Source of the DNA: Cytophagales bacterium
GTDB lineage: Bacteria > Bacteroidota > Bacteroidia > Cytophagales > 172606-1
Reading direction: 5' to 3'
DNA length: 64,000 bases
Assembly (NCBI GenBank): GCA_030448185.1
Contig: JAUJNL010000015.1
Coordinates: 1 to 64,000, forward strand
The notes beneath the pieces are model-generated. The model did not search any database. It saw nothing but the letters and a program-made list of their open reading frames with translations, and was not told where the DNA came from. Positions 63,370 through 64,000 of this stretch are shown here, one piece after another (the first letter of the stretch is position 1; the number at the start of each line of letters is the position of its first letter). A program made the translations under genes and the position numbers.

Positions 63370-63458
63370 AGTATGAGTAAATTGACAATTAGTAAAAAAC
63401 GCACTATTCAACTTTCATCATCCACCGAACATCCAACATCGTTAATCGAACATCGCTG

Positions 63459-64000
63459 TCAGGCGGCGGGTTGTTGGGCCATCAGGGCCATAAAACTGTC
63501 TTCAATGGTGGGTGTAATCTTTTTAATCTCCAGTCCCTGATGCTGCCGCGCTTGCAAATAGGCCACAATCTGTTCCGGAGTAGTGGTTTCGCTTTGGGTA
63601 GTCAGGTGAAGGTACTCCCCAAATGCATAGACCGAAGCGGTGAAGGGAGCCTGCCGCAAATCCTGGATCAGTTGGTACGTATTGGCGGCCCGGACAGCGT
63701 ACAGGGCTTTCCCAAAGCTTTGTGTAATTCCTTCTGGCGTATCCACCGCCAGAATTTGTCCGGTTTGGATCAGGGCGATGCGGTCACAGAGACCGGCTTC
63801 GTCCATGTAGGGTGTAGAAACAAGAATGGTCAGACCGCGTTCTTTCAGCCGCCGCAGCATTTCCCAGAACTCTTTGCGGGAAACGGCATCCACCCCCGTA
63901 GTGGGTTCATCCAGAAACAGTACTTCCGGTTTGTGAATCAAGGCGCAGCATAAGGCCAGTTTTTGCTTCATGCCACCCGATAATTTTCCGGCCAGCCGAT
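63459..64000 (-). CDS. ABC transporter ATP-binding protein, partial (cut by window end)
   Basis: The visible part covers the C-terminal 180 residues: signature LSGGMKQKLALCCALI (canonical, unlike its partner), Walker B PEVLFLDEPTTGVDAVSRKE, His switch STPYMDEAGLCDRIA (Thr-Pro replaces the usual Thr-His, an oddity) and the tail ending ALMAQQPAA. The reading is open to base 64000, so the N-terminal half with Walker A is outside. It pairs with the ATPase at 62617 in one YbhF-like ATP-driven exporter; an HlyD-type adaptor would be expected upstream. Confidence 0.85.
   Translation of the reverse strand, partial: RLAGKLSGGMKQKLALCCALIHKPEVLFLDEPTTGVDAVSRKEFWEMLRRLKERGLTILVSTPYMDEAGLCDRIALIQTGQILAVDTPEGITQSFGKALYAVRAANTYQLIQDLRQAPFTASVYAFGEYLHLTTQSETTTPEQIVAYLQARQHQGLEIKKITPTIEDSFMALMAQQPAA

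Overview
This window looks like a chromosomal piece of a Bacteroidota bacterium, most likely a Cytophagales member (Spirosomataceae-like). That is an inference from gene content: an OMP_b-brl_3-type TonB-dependent receptor, a PorQ/PorV-like outer membrane protein, a helix-hairpin-helix beta-barrel protein, YpsC-type RNA methyltransferase, DUF4260, a short alpha-glucan phosphorylase, NIPSNAP, a split transketolase N-terminal subunit and FtsX-type permeases paired with PadR. No rRNA, tRNA or CRISPR array was seen. One structural RNA, RNase P RNA, is present on the minus strand at about 55.7-56.2 kb.

Layout. 0-4 kb: small hypothetical genes and a THUMP-domain RNA methyltransferase. 3.8-7.6 kb: two related non-coding repeat arms in inverted orientation, enclosing an IS5-type element, a broken LolD-like ATPase gene and a TapB-like gene. 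7.8-11 kb: an M3 peptidase followed by gene debris. 11-18 kb: a decayed chemotaxis locus (CheY, a CheB/CheA deletion fusion, CheC, a PAS/GAF sensor) with two related IS elements, ending in an N-terminally deleted cutC. 18-33 kb: mostly intact housekeeping and accessory genes (glucan phosphorylase, gluconolactonase-like, deoxynucleoside kinase, outer membrane proteins, DUF1611, glycosyltransferase, M61 peptidase, histidine kinase). 33.5-37.6 kb: PadR plus an FtsX permease gene split by an ISAs1-type element with a clean 10-bp target duplication. 37.7-41.6 kb: signal peptidase I, MeaB GTPase, transketolase, peroxiredoxin. 41.6-44.1 kb: a low-GC island of three promoter-proximal small gene cassettes separated by three attC-like sites of 131, 133 and 132 bp. 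44-53 kb: M23 and M48 peptidases, FAH-family hydrolase, a DUF4258/DUF2283 pair, RecQ. 53-56 kb: broken regulator genes and rnpB. 56.8-64 kb: a TonB-dependent receptor, NIPSNAP, and a YbhFSR-like ABC-2 exporter operon running off the right edge.

The most interesting part is the 41.6-44.1 kb island. It has the signature of an integron cassette array without an integrase (a CALIN): repeated recombination-site-like hairpins, cassette genes all in the same orientation, stop codons supplied by the site itself, and a VapBC-like toxin-antitoxin cassette. The island lies between the two arms of what looks like a split intergenic dyad repeat. A second theme is a set of intergenic dyads built from short near-repeated words (several different vocabularies). 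Two such dyads sit inside variable helices of the RNase P RNA.

A caution: about seventeen conserved genes here carry frameshifts, several at homopolymers and one transposase with two compensating indels. Either this replicon is decaying or the assembly holds uncorrected indels; broken genes are labelled pseudogene with that caveat.
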